The notes below the pieces were generated by a model that had not been told where the DNA came from, did no database searches, and saw only the letters and a list, made by a program, of their open reading frames with translations. The translations under genes were made by a program, and so were the position numbers. 64,000 bases of DNA from an uncultured Chitinophagaceae bacterium (GTDB lineage: Bacteria > Bacteroidota > Bacteroidia > Chitinophagales > Chitinophagaceae): the NCBI GenBank assembly GCA_937862815.1, contig CALMED010000027.1, positions 120,736-184,735 on the forward strand. The letters run 5' to 3'. Below are positions 6,071-15,650 of this stretch, piece after piece; the first letter of the stretch is position 1, and every line of letters begins with the position of its first letter.

Positions 6071-7906
6071 TTATGACGTTAGCGGGTTGTTTTGCTGTTC
6101 CTTTTCCAGTTGGCGACGATGCATTGCCGCGTACAAACCTCCATTTCTGAGCAGTTCCTCGTGTGTGCCGGATTCGGCGATGCAACCGTCGTCCATGACC
6201 AGGATTCGGTCAAATGACAGCAACGAAAAAATGCGGTGCGTAATCACCAGGGCTGTTCGGCTTTGCAGGTAGCTCTGTAGTTCCGCCAGGATGGTTGCCT
6301 CCGTTTTTACATCCACCGCATTGAGACAATCATCGAGTATCAGCAGGGCCGGCTCTTTCACAATTGCCCGGGCGATGCTGAGCCGCTGTTTCTGTCCGCC
6401 GCTGAGGGTTACCCCCCGCTCCCCCACAACGGTATTGTATCCGGCCGAAAAGCGGGTCACTTCTGTATGCAAAGCAGCCCGGCGTGCTGCCGTTTCCACC
6501 TGCTCCTGGGGCAGAGCTGTTTCGGAACCGAAGGCAATGTTCCCGGTGATGGTATCACTGAACAGAAATACATCCTGGGGTACATAGCTGATTTGCCGGC
6601 GGTAATGCGGCAGATCAAGTTCCCGTAAGGGAATCCCGTCTACAAGGATTTCCCCGCTTGTGGGATCGTAAAAACGAAGCAACAGCTGAGCTATAGAGGT
6701 TTTGCCGGAGCCCGTTTTGCCGAGGATGGCCACCCGCTCCCCTTTGCGGATTTCGAGGTTAAAGTCCCGCAAGGCCGTGATCCCGGTATGCGGATAGGTA
6801 AAAGTCACCCCCCGGAACGATACCGCTCCTTCCACCTGGTGACGGCGGGTGCCGTTCAATGAAATGGCAGGCACTGTATTCAGAAATTCATTGATCCGCC
6901 GCTGCGATGCGGCTGCCCGCTGGATGGTACTGGCCACCCAGCCGATGGCACTTACCGGGAAGGTGAGCATGGTGAGGTACATGATGAAGGCGGCCATATC
7001 GCCAAACTGCATGTCTCCCTTCATGTACAGCATCCCGCCGCTGTAGATCACCAACAAGGTACTGACGCCAATAACCAGGGCCATGGCAGGGAAGTACATG
7101 GCCTCCGTTTTATACAGACCGGTAGCCGCCCGGCGATATGCTTCGCTGTTGGAACGGAAAAACGACAGCATGTTATGTTCCTGAACAAACGATTTGATCA
7201 CCCGGATGCCTGCATACGACTGCTGGGCGTTGGTGGTAAGATCAGACAACAGCGCCTGCACCGTTTCACTCTTCCGGTTAATTACAATGTTCACGAAGTA
7301 GATGGTGATGGCCAGCACAGGCAGCGGAGCCAGTACATACAAGGAGAGCTCCGCATTTTTCTTCACCATGTAAAAGACGCTGAGGAGGATCAGTGCGGTG
7401 AGGTTGATGAGGTACATGATCGCCGGACCGGTGTACATACGAACCCGGCTCACGTCCTCTGCCACCCGGTTCATCAGGTCGCCTGTTTCGTGGGTTTTGA
7501 AAAACTGGGTGTCAAGCTGCAGGTAATGCCGGAACACTTCATTTTTCTGGTCAAATTCGATGTGCCGGCTCATCACGATGATGGTCTGCCGCATCAGAAA
7601 CATAAAGGCGCCCCGCAGCAATGCCAGCAACAGCAGAACCACACCGCAGAGTGCCACAATACCTGTAAATGAAACATCGAACTGAAGAATGCGGCTGGTT
7701 ACCAGTTGCAGAAGGGGATCGCTGTACGTTTTAGCTGCTCCCGGTACATAACCGGGCAGTTGCTGCTTTACCAGGTCAATAATAAAGCCCGTAAGCAAAG
7801 GGGCAAGTACCGCGAAATAATTGGAAATGAAAATAAACAGGATGCCCAGCAGGAGCCGCCTGCGGTATTTCCAGAAACAGGGCTTCAATGCTGCCAATTG
7901 CCTCAT
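6071..7906 (-). CDS. ABC exporter, fused permease and ATPase (MsbA/multidrug type)
   Basis: A 611-residue half-transporter. The first 330 residues carry six membrane helices (ABC transmembrane type 1). The ATPase domain has Walker A GKTGSGKTS, Q-loop YVPQDVFLFS, signature LSGGQKQR, Walker B LLILDD and H-loop ITHR. The residue after Walker B is Asp (ILDDCLNAVD), where most exporters have the catalytic Glu; the same change is known in the weak site of heterodimeric exporters, so this subunit may be slow or need a partner, though no partner gene is adjacent. Substrate (lipid, drug or peptide) cannot be told. The ATG at 7906 was chosen over an upstream in-frame start because a TACCTTTG box lies at 7920-7913. 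Confidence 0.88.
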   Translation of the reverse strand: MRQLAALKPCFWKYRRRLLLGILFIFISNYFAVLAPLLTGFIIDLVKQQLPGYVPGAAKTYSDPLLQLVTSRILQFDVSFTGIVALCGVVLLLLALLRGAFMFLMRQTIIVMSRHIEFDQKNEVFRHYLQLDTQFFKTHETGDLMNRVAEDVSRVRMYTGPAIMYLINLTALILLSVFYMVKKNAELSLYVLAPLPVLAITIYFVNIVINRKSETVQALLSDLTTNAQQSYAGIRVIKSFVQEHNMLSFFRSNSEAYRRAATGLYKTEAMYFPAMALVIGVSTLLVIYSGGMLYMKGDMQFGDMAAFIMYLTMLTFPVSAIGWVASTIQRAAASQRRINEFLNTVPAISLNGTRRHQVEGAVSFRGVTFTYPHTGITALRDFNLEIRKGERVAILGKTGSGKTSIAQLLLRFYDPTSGEILVDGIPLRELDLPHYRRQISYVPQDVFLFSDTITGNIAFGSETALPQEQVETAARRAALHTEVTRFSAGYNTVVGERGVTLSGGQKQRLSIARAIVKEPALLILDDCLNAVDVKTEATILAELQSYLQSRTALVITHRIFSLLSFDRILVMDDGCIAESGTHEELLRNGGLYAAMHRRQLEKEQQNNPLTS

Positions 7907-8095
7907 GAAGAGCAAAGGTACAATTAAGCCGGGCCTGACCTTGCCGTTCATCCCAGGAAAACGGATCCGCCTGCAGGGAAAAAAATAAGATGCGGGAGAC
8001 AGGATGCAGAATCTGATCTATTGCGGCACAAGCGGGATGCATGCGCCAGAAAGGGACGCTTGCGCCGGGTTGGTGCCGGCTGCAGACTCACACCT

Positions 8096-8524
8096 TTACG
8101 ACTGGATATAACTTTTCAGCTGGTCGATGGTCTCGCGCTGCGACAGAATGGTTTCCGTTACCACATCGTTGATAGAGATGATACCGGTTACACGGTCGTT
8201 TACAAACACCGGGAGATACCGGATGTTGTTTTCACTCATGATGTGCATGCAGGTATCAATGGAGTTGTCAGGTGTAATGCGGGGCAGGCCTGTACTCATG
8301 ATATCTTTTACAAAGGTTTCGGTGGATGACTGTCCTTTGAGTATAACTTTCCGGGCATAGTCGCGTTCCGTCATGATGCCCAGGTAGGCATCCCCTTCCA
8401 TCACCATCACCGAACCGATATTTTTGTCCGCCATCAGCTGGAGTGCATTGATTACGGGCAGTTGGGGAGAAACTGTAACAACGGAACTGCCTTTCCGCTG
8501 AAGAATATGGGCAACCTTTCTCAT
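8096..8524 (-). CDS. tandem CBS-domain protein
   Basis: 142 residues made up of two CBS motifs and nothing else: first VTVSPQLPVINALQLMADKNIGS with GIMTERDYARKV, second MSTGLPRITPDNSIDTCMHIMS with GIISINDVV. CBS pairs bind adenine nucleotides and sense energy or ionic state. With no catalytic domain attached, it probably acts as a regulatory subunit or sensor; the target is unknown. Similar stand-alone CBS proteins are widespread. The gene stands alone, with about 190 bases of unremarkable sequence between it and the ABC exporter start and about 70 bases to the cupin gene upstream. Confidence 0.87.
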   Translation of the reverse strand: MRKVAHILQRKGSSVVTVSPQLPVINALQLMADKNIGSVMVMEGDAYLGIMTERDYARKVILKGQSSTETFVKDIMSTGLPRITPDNSIDTCMHIMSENNIRYLPVFVNDRVTGIISINDVVTETILSQRETIDQLKSYIQS

Positions 8525-8596
8525 AATGGCTGATTTTAAGGTACCGTAAGATACAGATAAACATCCAAATGAAAAAACACCAGCAAGCGTGTGGTT

Positions 8597-9085
8597 TCAG
8601 CGGCCGAAATCGTCCTGGAGCCGGACAATGTCTTCTTCATCTGATGGATGAGCCGGATCGGTATGCTGCCAGATTTCCGCCAGAACGCCCCAATCGGCCA
8701 GCCCCACCAGCCGGTGACGTTGTCCCTTGCTGAGAACAATGATTTCACCGGGTTCAAACTGGTTGAGCTCCGTCTGCTCGTCTGTATCGCTCATCACCAC
8801 ACCTACCTCTCCTTCCACCACGCGCCAGATCTCGGCGCGGCGGTAATGGTATTGCCAGGACAGGCGCTGGCCGGGGGCCACCACCAGGATTTTGGGACTG
8901 AGCTTGTTGCCCAGCAGGAGTTCTTCCTTTTTATACGTGGGGAAATACGTTTCGATGAAGGCATCGGCCTGGTTTTCATCGATCACAAAGAACCCACCCC
9001 AGGGTCGGGTGAAATCAGCTGCAACAACCCGGAAGCCCTGCTCCTGCAGTTCCTGCTCCAACCGGTGCTTAATGGTTTCCTTCAT
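8597..9085 (-). CDS. cupin protein resembling type II mannose-6-phosphate isomerase
   Basis: A single-domain cupin of 162 residues. It opens with FTRPWGGFFVID, the RPWG motif of the phosphomannose isomerase type II/GMP group, and has a metal-binding cupin core: LSWQYHYRRAEIWRVVEGE gives His, His and Glu, and GQRHRLVG gives the distal His. It may isomerise or epimerise a sugar phosphate, but many Bacteroidota copies have unknown substrates. It is shorter than bifunctional ManC/AlgA since the nucleotidyltransferase half is absent. It is monocistronic. Confidence 0.75.
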   Translation of the reverse strand: MKETIKHRLEQELQEQGFRVVAADFTRPWGGFFVIDENQADAFIETYFPTYKKEELLLGNKLSPKILVVAPGQRLSWQYHYRRAEIWRVVEGEVGVVMSDTDEQTELNQFEPGEIIVLSKGQRHRLVGLADWGVLAEIWQHTDPAHPSDEEDIVRLQDDFGR

Positions 9086-9110
9086 GTATTCTTATTCGGA
9101 TTAATAATTA

Positions 9111-9144
9111 AAAAAAACCTCCTGCCCTTAAACAGGAGGTTTTT
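9111..9144 (-). terminator. intrinsic terminator after the frameshifted membrane-protein gene
   Basis: Stem AACCTCCTG / CAGGAGGTT with an eight-base loop; on the minus strand it is followed by a run of T. It starts 26 bases past the stop of the 9170-9641 gene and separates it from the cupin gene. Confidence 0.78.
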
Positions 9145-9169
9145 CGGGTCAATATTACAATTCCGCGGT

Positions 9170-9641
9170 TTATAAAACAAATGCAACGAGTACAATTGCT
9201 ACCCAGATCAACCATCCTATAAGGGCGAAACGTACCCGGTTATCGCCGGATCCTTTTTTTGTGATCAGAGCAATGATCACACCGATTAAGCCGAGCACAA
9301 CCCCCAAAAGCAACCAGAGGATATCAATACCGCCTCCCTCGCCCCTGGCAACAGCCGACATATCTACTTCCTTTCCCTTCCGTAACTGTTTTTTTACCTG
9401 TGCCTGTGCCAGTTTCAGGGAAATTTTTTCGGTCAGTGTCAACTTTTTTCCCGTCATCTCCCTGATTTTGGAAGGAGTGAGGGCTACAAAGGTTTTCGCA
9501 TCCAGCATGCTGTAAACATCCCTCGTGCCGGGCAATTCGTTGGTGGGAATTTCAGCGACAGATGCAGGCGTAAAGCATTCCTGCCTGCAGGGTTGCGAAC
9601 GTGAATACAAGTGCAAAGGCGAGCATGAAGAATCTTTTCAT
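9170..9641 (-). pseudogene. small secreted/membrane protein, signal peptide out of frame
   Basis: The long frame (9170 to about 9600) encodes ..PTNELPGTRDVYSMLDAKTF, a Lys-rich stretch, and two C-terminal membrane helices (ILWLLLGVVLGLIGVIIAL and ALIGWLIWVAIVLVAFVL). It has no signal peptide in its own frame. One frame off, ATG 9641 opens a clean signal peptide, MKRFFMLAFALVFTFATLQA, that runs into TGA at 9554. Proteins of this family in Bacteroidota normally have the signal peptide joined to this body. The simplest reading is a one-base insertion (or two-base loss) between about 9570 and 9600. It is either a real broken gene or a sequence error; the body shows no other lesion. Confidence 0.65.
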
Positions 9642-9745
9642 AACGGAGAGGTTTTGGTTAATGATACATGAAATTTACCCCATTATTTCACATTCTGAAC
9701 GGATAGTTTAATCTTTTTACGCCCGCCGGACATCTTACCCGGTAG

Positions 9746-9777
9746 TTGAAACTTTTCAATTCTTCCCCTTATCTTCG
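9746..9777 (+). promoter_or_regulatory. promoter of the 53-residue membrane protein
   Basis: -33 TTG at 9746-9748, 21-base spacer, -7 TATCTTCG at 9770-9777 (one change from TAnnTTTG), 15 bases before the ATG. Confidence 0.6.
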
Positions 9778-9792
9778 CAAAAAATTCAGACC

Positions 9793-9954
9793 ATGGAACA
9801 AATACAGAAAAAATCCTCTGCCCTTTACTGGATCCTATTCTTTGTATGGGTGGCCGTTTGTGTAATTATGTATTTCTCACCGTTTGCCAATTTTATTACC
9901 GCCACGTTTCCCATGATCTGTTACTATCTGGCTAAAGCGCTGGACCTGCTGTAA
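9793..9954 (+). CDS. 53-residue single-pass membrane protein
   Basis: Begins MEQIQKKSSALYWILFFVWV and contains one or two hydrophobic stretches (ALYWILFFVWVAVCVIMYF, then TATFPMICYYLAKALDLL). It has its own promoter and its own strong terminator, which makes a real transcription unit likely despite the size. No function is recognised. It sits alone between the dnaK terminator and the broken membrane-protein gene, pointing the opposite way to both neighbours. Confidence 0.68.
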   Translation: MEQIQKKSSALYWILFFVWVAVCVIMYFSPFANFITATFPMICYYLAKALDLL

Positions 9955-9974
9955 TTCATCCTGCATAAATGCTT

Positions 9975-10008
9975 AAAAGCCCGCATTTTCTGGTGCGGGC
10001 TTTTTTTT
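9975..10008 (+). terminator. intrinsic terminator of the small membrane-protein gene
   Basis: AAAAGCCCGCA - TTTTCTGG - TGCGGGCTTTTTTTT: an 11-bp stem with T-run, 20 bases after the stop codon at 9954. Confidence 0.87.
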
Positions 10009-10024
10009 GCCCGGGTTGAACATC

Positions 10025-10056
10025 AAAAAAAGGCCGGCATTCCTGCCGGCCCCTTT
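10025..10056 (-). terminator. intrinsic terminator of dnaK
   Basis: On the minus strand: AAAGGGGCCGGCA - GGAA - TGCCGGCCTTTTTTT, a GC-rich stem with seven T, starting about 25 bases past the dnaK stop. Confidence 0.85.
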
Positions 10057-10080
10057 AGCTTGATCAGTTGACAATCGCCC

Positions 10081-11994
10081 TTATTTCACTTCTTCAAACT
10101 GGGCATCTTCCACGTTATCGGATGAAGCGGAACCGGTTGTTCCGGCGGTTCCGTCGGGTCCGGGGCCGGGTTCGGCGCCCCCCCCTGTCTCCTGGGTAGC
10201 TTTGTAGAGCTCTTCGCTGGCGGCTGTCCAGGCGGTATTCAGTTCGGCCGTTGCCGCATCAATGGCAGGCAGGTCCTGCAGTTTGTGCGCTTCCCGGAGT
10301 TTGCTGAGGGCCGACTCGATGGGGACTTTCTTATCGCTGCCGATCTTATCGCCGTACTCCTTCAGTTGTTTTTCCGTCTGGAAAATCAGGCTGTCGGCCG
10401 AATTGATTTTTTCCACTTTCTCCTTTTCCGCCTTATCGGCTGCCTCGTTAGCCCTGGCTTCGGCCTTCATTTTTTCTATCTCTTCCTTGTTAAGGCCACT
10501 GCCGGCTTCAATGCGGATTTTTTGCTCTTTACCGGTTCCTTTGTCCTTAGCGCTCACGTGCAGGATGCCGTTAGCGTCAATATCAAAAGTTACTTCAACC
10601 TGGGGAACGCCGCGGGGAGCAGGGGGAATACCATCGAGATTAAACACACCCAGGCTCTTATTGTCCTTAGCCATGGGGCGTTCGCCCTGCAAAACATGAA
10701 TCTGCACACCCGGCTGGTTGTCGGCCGCCGTGCTGAACACTTCCGACTTTTTAGATGGAATGGTGGTATTGCTGGCGATGAGGGTGGTCATCACGCCACC
10801 CAGGGTTTCGATACCCAGGCTCAGCGGGGTTACGTCCAGCAGCAGTACATCTTTCACCTCACCGGTGAGCACGGCTCCCTGGATTGCAGCGCCTACCGCT
10901 ACCACTTCGTCGGGGTTAACGCCCTTGTTGGGTTTTTTGCCGAAGAATTTCTCAACGATTTCCTGCACTTTGGGAATACGGGTACTACCTCCAACCAGAA
11001 TCACCTCATCCACTTCGGCCGCGCTCATACCGGCATCCTTCAGGGCCTGTTCGCAGGGTTTGAGGCATCGGGCAAAAAGAATATCGGCCAGCTGCTCAAA
11101 CTTCGCACGGGTCAGTTTCAACACAAGGTGCCTGGGCACACCATCCATCGCGGTGATGTAAGGCAGATTGATCTCTGTTTCGGAAGAGGAACTGAGTTCA
11201 ACTTTTGCCTTTTCGGCTGCTTCCTTCAGGCGTTGCAGCGCCATGGGGTCTTTCCGGAGATCCATCCCTTCCTGGCTTTTGAATTCATCGGCCAGCCAGT
11301 CAATAATAACTTTATCGAAATCGTCGCCACCCAGGTGGGTATCGCCGTTGGTGGATTTCACTTCAAACACCCCATCACCCAGTTCGAGGATGGAAATATC
11401 AAAGGTCCCGCCCCCGAGGTCGAAGACGGCAATTTTCTGGTCTTTGTGCTTTTTATCCAGGCCATAGGCCAGGGCGGCTGCAGTAGGCTCGTTTACGATC
11501 CGGCGCACGGTAAGACCGGCGATTTCGCCCGCTTCTTTAGTGGCCTGGCGCTGGGCGTCGTTGAAATAAGCCGGCACGGTGATCACCGCTTCGCTTACTT
11601 CCTGGCCAAGGTAATCCTCCGCCGTTTTTTTCATTTTCTGCAGCACCATGGCTGAGATTTCCTGCGGGGTGTACAGCCGTCCGTCAATGTCAATCCGAAC
11701 GGTATTATTATCCCCCTGGGTCACTTTATAACTCCAGTGCTTGATTTCTTCGCCCACTTCGTCAAAACGGCGGCCCATGAAGCGCTTAACCGAATTGATT
11801 GTGTTGATCGGGTTGGTGATGGCCTGGCGCTTGGCGGGGTCGCCTACTTTGCGCTCACCATTTTTCAGGAAGGCCACAACGCTGGGGGTGGTACGGCGCC
11901 CTTCTTCGTTGGCAATTACAACAGGTTCTGCGCCTTCCATAACAGCCACGCAGCTGTTGGTGGTTCCCAGGTCAATTCCAATAATTTTTCCCAT
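10081..11994 (-). CDS. dnaK: molecular chaperone DnaK (Hsp70)
   Basis: 637 residues, full family length. Visible signatures are [13 protein letters not shown] (N-terminus), [14 protein letters not shown] phosphate loop ([15 protein letters not shown]), [14 protein letters not shown], and the linker [18 protein letters not shown], followed by the substrate-binding domain and a C-terminal lid ending in an acidic tail ([12 protein letters not shown], like the EEVD-type ends). It folds nascent and stressed proteins with DnaJ and GrpE; neither is adjacent here. The 210 bases upstream hold no CIRCE element (TTAGCACTC-N9-GAGTGCTAA) and no clear promoter that I can support. Confidence 0.97.
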   Translation of the reverse strand: MGKIIGIDLGTTNSCVAVMEGAEPVVIANEEGRRTTPSVVAFLKNGERKVGDPAKRQAITNPINTINSVKRFMGRRFDEVGEEIKHWSYKVTQGDNNTVRIDIDGRLYTPQEISAMVLQKMKKTAEDYLGQEVSEAVITVPAYFNDAQRQATKEAGEIAGLTVRRIVNEPTAAALAYGLDKKHKDQKIAVFDLGGGTFDISILELGDGVFEVKSTNGDTHLGGDDFDKVIIDWLADEFKSQEGMDLRKDPMALQRLKEAAEKAKVELSSSSETEINLPYITAMDGVPRHLVLKLTRAKFEQLADILFARCLKPCEQALKDAGMSAAEVDEVILVGGSTRIPKVQEIVEKFFGKKPNKGVNPDEVVAVGAAIQGAVLTGEVKDVLLLDVTPLSLGIETLGGVMTTLIASNTTIPSKKSEVFSTAADNQPGVQIHVLQGERPMAKDNKSLGVFNLDGIPPAPRGVPQVEVTFDIDANGILHVSAKDKGTGKEQKIRIEAGSGLNKEEIEKMKAEARANEAADKAEKEKVEKINSADSLIFQTEKQLKEYGDKIGSDKKVPIESALSKLREAHKLQDLPAIDAATAELNTAWTAASEELYKATQETGGGAEPGPGPDGTAGTTGSASSDNVEDAQFEEVK

Positions 11995-12205
11995 GATTCG
12001 GATGTTTAGTGTTCACATCCAATACTCAATGATAGTGCCATTGGCAAAAAGGTGAAAATTTGGCAGAAAGCCAGTCCCGGAGGCTGCTGTTTGACAGAAA
12101 AAGGCGCATCTTTCAGCCATCCTGCCTGTACTTCCGGCGTATATAAATGATACAACCTTTCTCCTGCCGGGGAAAGGCTGTACATGAAAAGAGGTTCCAA
12201 TAGTT

Positions 12206-14044
12206 TTACTGTCCTTTGGTCACCGGTATGAGGCGTACGTCTTCCCCGTCAACCAGCCGCAGGTAGTACGTGCCGGCGGGGAATTGATCCAGACCGGAGA
12301 GCAGCACCTGTTGGTTGCCGCCCGGCATCTGGGTGTGGGTGGTGCGTACGGGACGACCCAACTGATCAAGCAACTGGATTGAAAGCGAGCGGGTTGCCGG
12401 GAAACGCAGTTCCAGCACCAGCTGCTCCCGGAAGGGATTGGTGCGCACCGAAACAAGATCGAGAAATTTGCGGTTAACGGTAACCGTTTTACTGAAAACA
12501 GAAGCGCCATTCATATCCACCTGGCGGATGCGGTAGTGGATGCGGGTGGCAGCCCCGGCATCCTGCAGTCTGTCGCGGTATTGATAGTTCCGTCGGCTCA
12601 AGCTGGTTCCGGCCGCCTGAATTTTTCCCAGTGAAGTGAACGTACGTAAATCGGTACTGCGCTCCACTTCAAAAAAATCTGTCTCCGCTTCCTGTTCAGT
12701 TGTCCATTGCACGGTTACTTCACCCTGCCCAAAAACCGCATTCAACTGCAGCCCCCGCACCGGCAACGTGCTGCAACTTACATCAACCAGGTACAAGGTT
12801 GCAGGTGACACATAAGGATTCTCCCGGATAGTAACCGTGAAATTCCGGTTCCCGGCTGTGGGTGCCAGGCTTTTGTTGGAGTAATGCAGGGCATCCAGAA
12901 ATGCCTCTGCCTCTGCCTTGGTGAGCGTACCGGTGGTGCGGGTCACCCCAAGGCGTCGCGTGCCGCCGGTTACCGAACGGGCTACTGTATAGGATACCCC
13001 CCCGATGGAAAAGGACTGGCTACCACTACCGGTAAAGCCAAGCAGGATGTTATCAAGCGTGGGACTAGCCTGGTTGGGTATAAACACTTCATCGTTTGCA
13101 TCAGCAATTTCGGCAGAAGGGAATGTGATTACAATTTCGTTCACATTCACTGTGGAAACTGTGGTGATATTGGTGGTGCCTGTGGTAAGTGGCTCCAGTC
13201 CCGCACAACTGAAGACACTGTTATTAACACCGGGCGTAGTGGTGTTCAGGTCCAGTGCTGGTGCAAACTGGGTGGTGGGTGTGGCTGTCCAGGCCGGCCC
13301 GATACCCAGGTCCAGGAAAAAATAAGCAGCTCCGCTGCCCAGGGAACCTACTGCAATCTCAAAGCTGCTCACATTACCGTACCCAACACGAATGCGGGTG
13401 GCATCAGCGGTAATATTGGTGATATTGGTATTGGTATTGGAAGCAAAGCGGGTGAGGCCGGTTGTGGCGTTGTAGGAAACGCTGATATTACTGCCGGTAC
13501 CGGTAAGCAACTGGGCCTGTGCAAATCCACCAAACTCGTTGAACTGGTTGGAGGAGGCACCTCCGTTTCCATCAATATCATAAGTATTGACATAGACATT
13601 CTCGAGGATCACGGGTGTACCTGTGTTGGTAGTGGTATTATAGCTGCCGCCCAGGATGAATTCAAAACGAAAGCGACAATTTCCCCCGCCAGTACTGAAG
13701 TTGAAGGTTGGCGAGAAAAAGCGGTTTTCATTACCCGACATACCGGTTCCTGTAGCGGCCCCGTAATCAAAAGCTGTGGTACCGGCTGCTGCGCTGCCGG
13801 GTAGTGTAAACGTACCGTTGGTAATGCTTACTGTACGGATGATGCAATCGATGGGCTGTGAACCGATGGTGATTACGTTGCTGTATGTAACTATATTACC
13901 TGCCGCTTGACCATTGCCAACCCGCAACGTGCGGCTGGCGTCCGGGAAACTGATATTGGCGAAATTCGCATCAAATATTTGCTGGGAAAGAACAGCACCA
14001 TGCAGACTGATGGCTGTAAGAGCCAGGAAAAGGCGGAGTTTCAT
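12206..14044 (-). CDS. secreted protein with type IX secretion C-terminal domain
   Basis: 612 residues. A signal peptide (MKLRLFLALTAISLHGAVLS, cleaved about residue 20) leads to a long Thr/Asn/Gly-rich beta-rich region, with no enzyme motif that I recognise. Around residue 440 there is a region common before sorting domains (VTVQWTTEQEAETDFFEVERS). The last ~80 residues are a type A sorting domain: NPFREQLVLELRFP, SLSIQLLDQLGRPVRT, and FPAGTYYLRLVDG. The protein should cross the outer membrane by T9SS and be attached to the surface or released. Function unknown; an adhesin or large surface protein is a guess. Confidence 0.85.
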   Translation of the reverse strand: MKLRLFLALTAISLHGAVLSQQIFDANFANISFPDASRTLRVGNGQAAGNIVTYSNVITIGSQPIDCIIRTVSITNGTFTLPGSAAAGTTAFDYGAATGTGMSGNENRFFSPTFNFSTGGGNCRFRFEFILGGSYNTTTNTGTPVILENVYVNTYDIDGNGGASSNQFNEFGGFAQAQLLTGTGSNISVSYNATTGLTRFASNTNTNITNITADATRIRVGYGNVSSFEIAVGSLGSGAAYFFLDLGIGPAWTATPTTQFAPALDLNTTTPGVNNSVFSCAGLEPLTTGTTNITTVSTVNVNEIVITFPSAEIADANDEVFIPNQASPTLDNILLGFTGSGSQSFSIGGVSYTVARSVTGGTRRLGVTRTTGTLTKAEAEAFLDALHYSNKSLAPTAGNRNFTVTIRENPYVSPATLYLVDVSCSTLPVRGLQLNAVFGQGEVTVQWTTEQEAETDFFEVERSTDLRTFTSLGKIQAAGTSLSRRNYQYRDRLQDAGAATRIHYRIRQVDMNGASVFSKTVTVNRKFLDLVSVRTNPFREQLVLELRFPATRSLSIQLLDQLGRPVRTTHTQMPGGNQQVLLSGLDQFPAGTYYLRLVDGEDVRLIPVTKGQ

Positions 14045-14075
14045 GTATCTTGGTTTTATTAAGGATTGTAGGTAG

Positions 14076-14083
14076 CAAATATA
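14076..14083 (-). promoter_or_regulatory. -7 element of the T9SS cargo gene
   Basis: TATATTTG on the minus strand, 31 bases before the ATG at 14044. No good -33 TTG is seen at the right distance. Confidence 0.5.
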
Positions 14084-14377
14084 GGAAAACAGGTACTAAC
14101 TACCGGAAAATCAGGTAGAAAAATTGACATTGATCGGGAAGAAAAAGCATTTTCGGCCCATTCACCCGACATATGGCTCCTATTCATATTTATCTGTTTT
14201 CAACCACTGCCGGATTCAAACCGTACTGTTTTTACTACTGTTATCCGTATTGTTCAAGATGAACCCGTTGAAGCAATATACAGCGGTTTCCAGCACCCTG
14301 AAGTGGAAGGGATTCACCGGAGGAACGCGTCTTCCTGCTATCTTTACGGCCGTTTTAACCATCATTTATCCCCGCAT
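14084..14377. other. gap between T9SS gene and aspartokinase, no gene seen
   Basis: About 290 bases. One frame is open through this stretch into aspartokinase but lacks coding character upstream of 14378. A TATCTTTA box at 14339-14346 is a possible -7 element for aspartokinase without a matching -33. I looked for a lysine riboswitch or an attenuator with Lys/Thr/Met codons and saw none that I can support. Confidence 0.4.
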
Positions 14378-15640
14378 ATGCAGGTATTCAAATTCGGCGG
14401 CGCCAGCGTACGAAACCATGAAAAAATTGAAAACCTGGGCCGGCTGCTGCAGCGCTACCCGGGAGAACCCTTACTGATTGTACTATCCGCCATGGGCAAA
14501 ACCACCAATGCCCTTGAGAAAGTGGCTGAGGCCTTTTTTGCCGGAAAAAGACAGGAAGCACTGGACCTGTTCCGGGCGGTTAAACTCCAGCACCTCGATG
14601 AAGCCAAATACCTGCTGGTTACCCATTTTAACGCGTTGCTGGAACAGTTCACTGATTTTTTTACCGAAGTGGAGTGGCTGCTGCACGACGAGCCGGTACG
14701 TTCATACGATTATTATTACGACCAGATTGTGTGCGTGGGAGAACTGTTGAGTACCGCCCTGGTTTGCGCCTACCTGAATGAATCGGGGATGAATGCCACG
14801 TGGCTGGATGTACGGGACATCATCCGCACAAACAACAACTTCCGGGATGCCGGTATTGACTGGCCCTTAACCCAGGAACAGGTAATAAAGACCGTTCACC
14901 CCCTCCTAACCGACAACCGGGTTGTGATTACCCAGGGGTTCATCGGCTGCACCGATGAAAACGAAAGCACGACCCTGGGAAGGGAAGGAAGCGACTACAC
15001 AGCAGCCTTGTTTGCCCATATGCTGAACGTCCAGCAGCTCACCATCTGGAAAGACGTACCGGGCGTGATGAATGCCGATCCGCGCCTGTTCCCCGACGCC
15101 CGGCTGATACCGGACCTCAACTACGACGAAGTGATAGAAATGGCGTATTACGGCGCCCAGGTACTGCACCCCAAGACCATCAAACCCCTGCAGAATAAGA
15201 ACATCCCCCTGCTGGTGAAATGTTTCGACGATGCCGATCTGCCGGGAACACGCATCCACAACCAACCCGTAAAACACCTCCCTCCCATCATCGTGTGGAA
15301 ACAACAGCAGGTGCTGCTGGACTTACACACACGCGACTTTTCGTTTGTGGGGGAGCAACCGATCAGTGACCTGTACCGCATCATGGCACAACTGCATGTC
15401 CGGCCCAACCTGCTGCAGATCCACGCAGTGAACCTGCAAATTTGCCTCGATGAGCGCAACGACAAACTGGAGCAGCTGGCACATGCCGCAGCGGGCAGCT
15501 TCGATGTTCAGATTAAGCGGGGACTGTCCCTGCTCAGCATCCGGTATTATTCAGATGAACTCGTACAAAGGTTGACCGAAGGCAAAACAGCCGTGCTTGT
15601 GCAGCGCAGCCGGGATACCATCCAGTTGCTGCTGTACTGA
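14378..15640 (+). CDS. aspartate kinase
   Basis: Phosphorylates aspartate, the first step to Lys, Thr, Met and diaminopimelate. The protein (420 residues from ATG 14378) starts MQVFKFGGASVRNHEKI, the KFGG(A/T)SV motif, and has GREGSDYTAALFAHML and VPGVMNADPRLFPDA, typical of the kinase domain. The C-terminal ~130 residues should carry ACT-like repeats but are divergent, so allosteric control cannot be predicted. It is a stand-alone kinase with no homoserine dehydrogenase fused. An in-frame extension to 14303 was rejected, since the family N-terminus is at 14378. It is convergent with the next gene with a 10-base gap. Confidence 0.92.
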   Translation: MQVFKFGGASVRNHEKIENLGRLLQRYPGEPLLIVLSAMGKTTNALEKVAEAFFAGKRQEALDLFRAVKLQHLDEAKYLLVTHFNALLEQFTDFFTEVEWLLHDEPVRSYDYYYDQIVCVGELLSTALVCAYLNESGMNATWLDVRDIIRTNNNFRDAGIDWPLTQEQVIKTVHPLLTDNRVVITQGFIGCTDENESTTLGREGSDYTAALFAHMLNVQQLTIWKDVPGVMNADPRLFPDARLIPDLNYDEVIEMAYYGAQVLHPKTIKPLQNKNIPLLVKCFDDADLPGTRIHNQPVKHLPPIIVWKQQQVLLDLHTRDFSFVGEQPISDLYRIMAQLHVRPNLLQIHAVNLQICLDERNDKLEQLAHAAAGSFDVQIKRGLSLLSIRYYSDELVQRLTEGKTAVLVQRSRDTIQLLLY

Positions 15641-15650
15641 ATGACAATGG

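Noticed and set aside
9552..9641. Programmed frameshift joining signal peptide and body of the membrane protein
   Set aside because: No slippery heptamer or stimulatory stem is evident at the junction; an ordinary indel or sequence error is simpler.
10285..11655. 456-codon open frame on the plus strand opposite dnaK
   Set aside because: It is the antisense shadow of dnaK; dnaK matches its family along its whole length and the opposite frame shows no recognisable protein or promoter.
12006..12200. 64-codon ORF upstream of dnaK
   Set aside because: Composition is not protein-like, there is no promoter box near its start, and it overlaps what should be the dnaK control region.
11995..12205. 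Looked for CIRCE or a heat-shock promoter before dnaK
   Set aside because: No inverted repeat of the CIRCE type; the nearest box (TATCATTG at 12034-12027) has a mismatch and no -33 partner.
14084..14377. Looked for a lysine riboswitch or Lys/Thr/Met attenuator before aspartokinase
   Set aside because: No terminator-like stem and no short ORF with repeated regulatory codons could be found.
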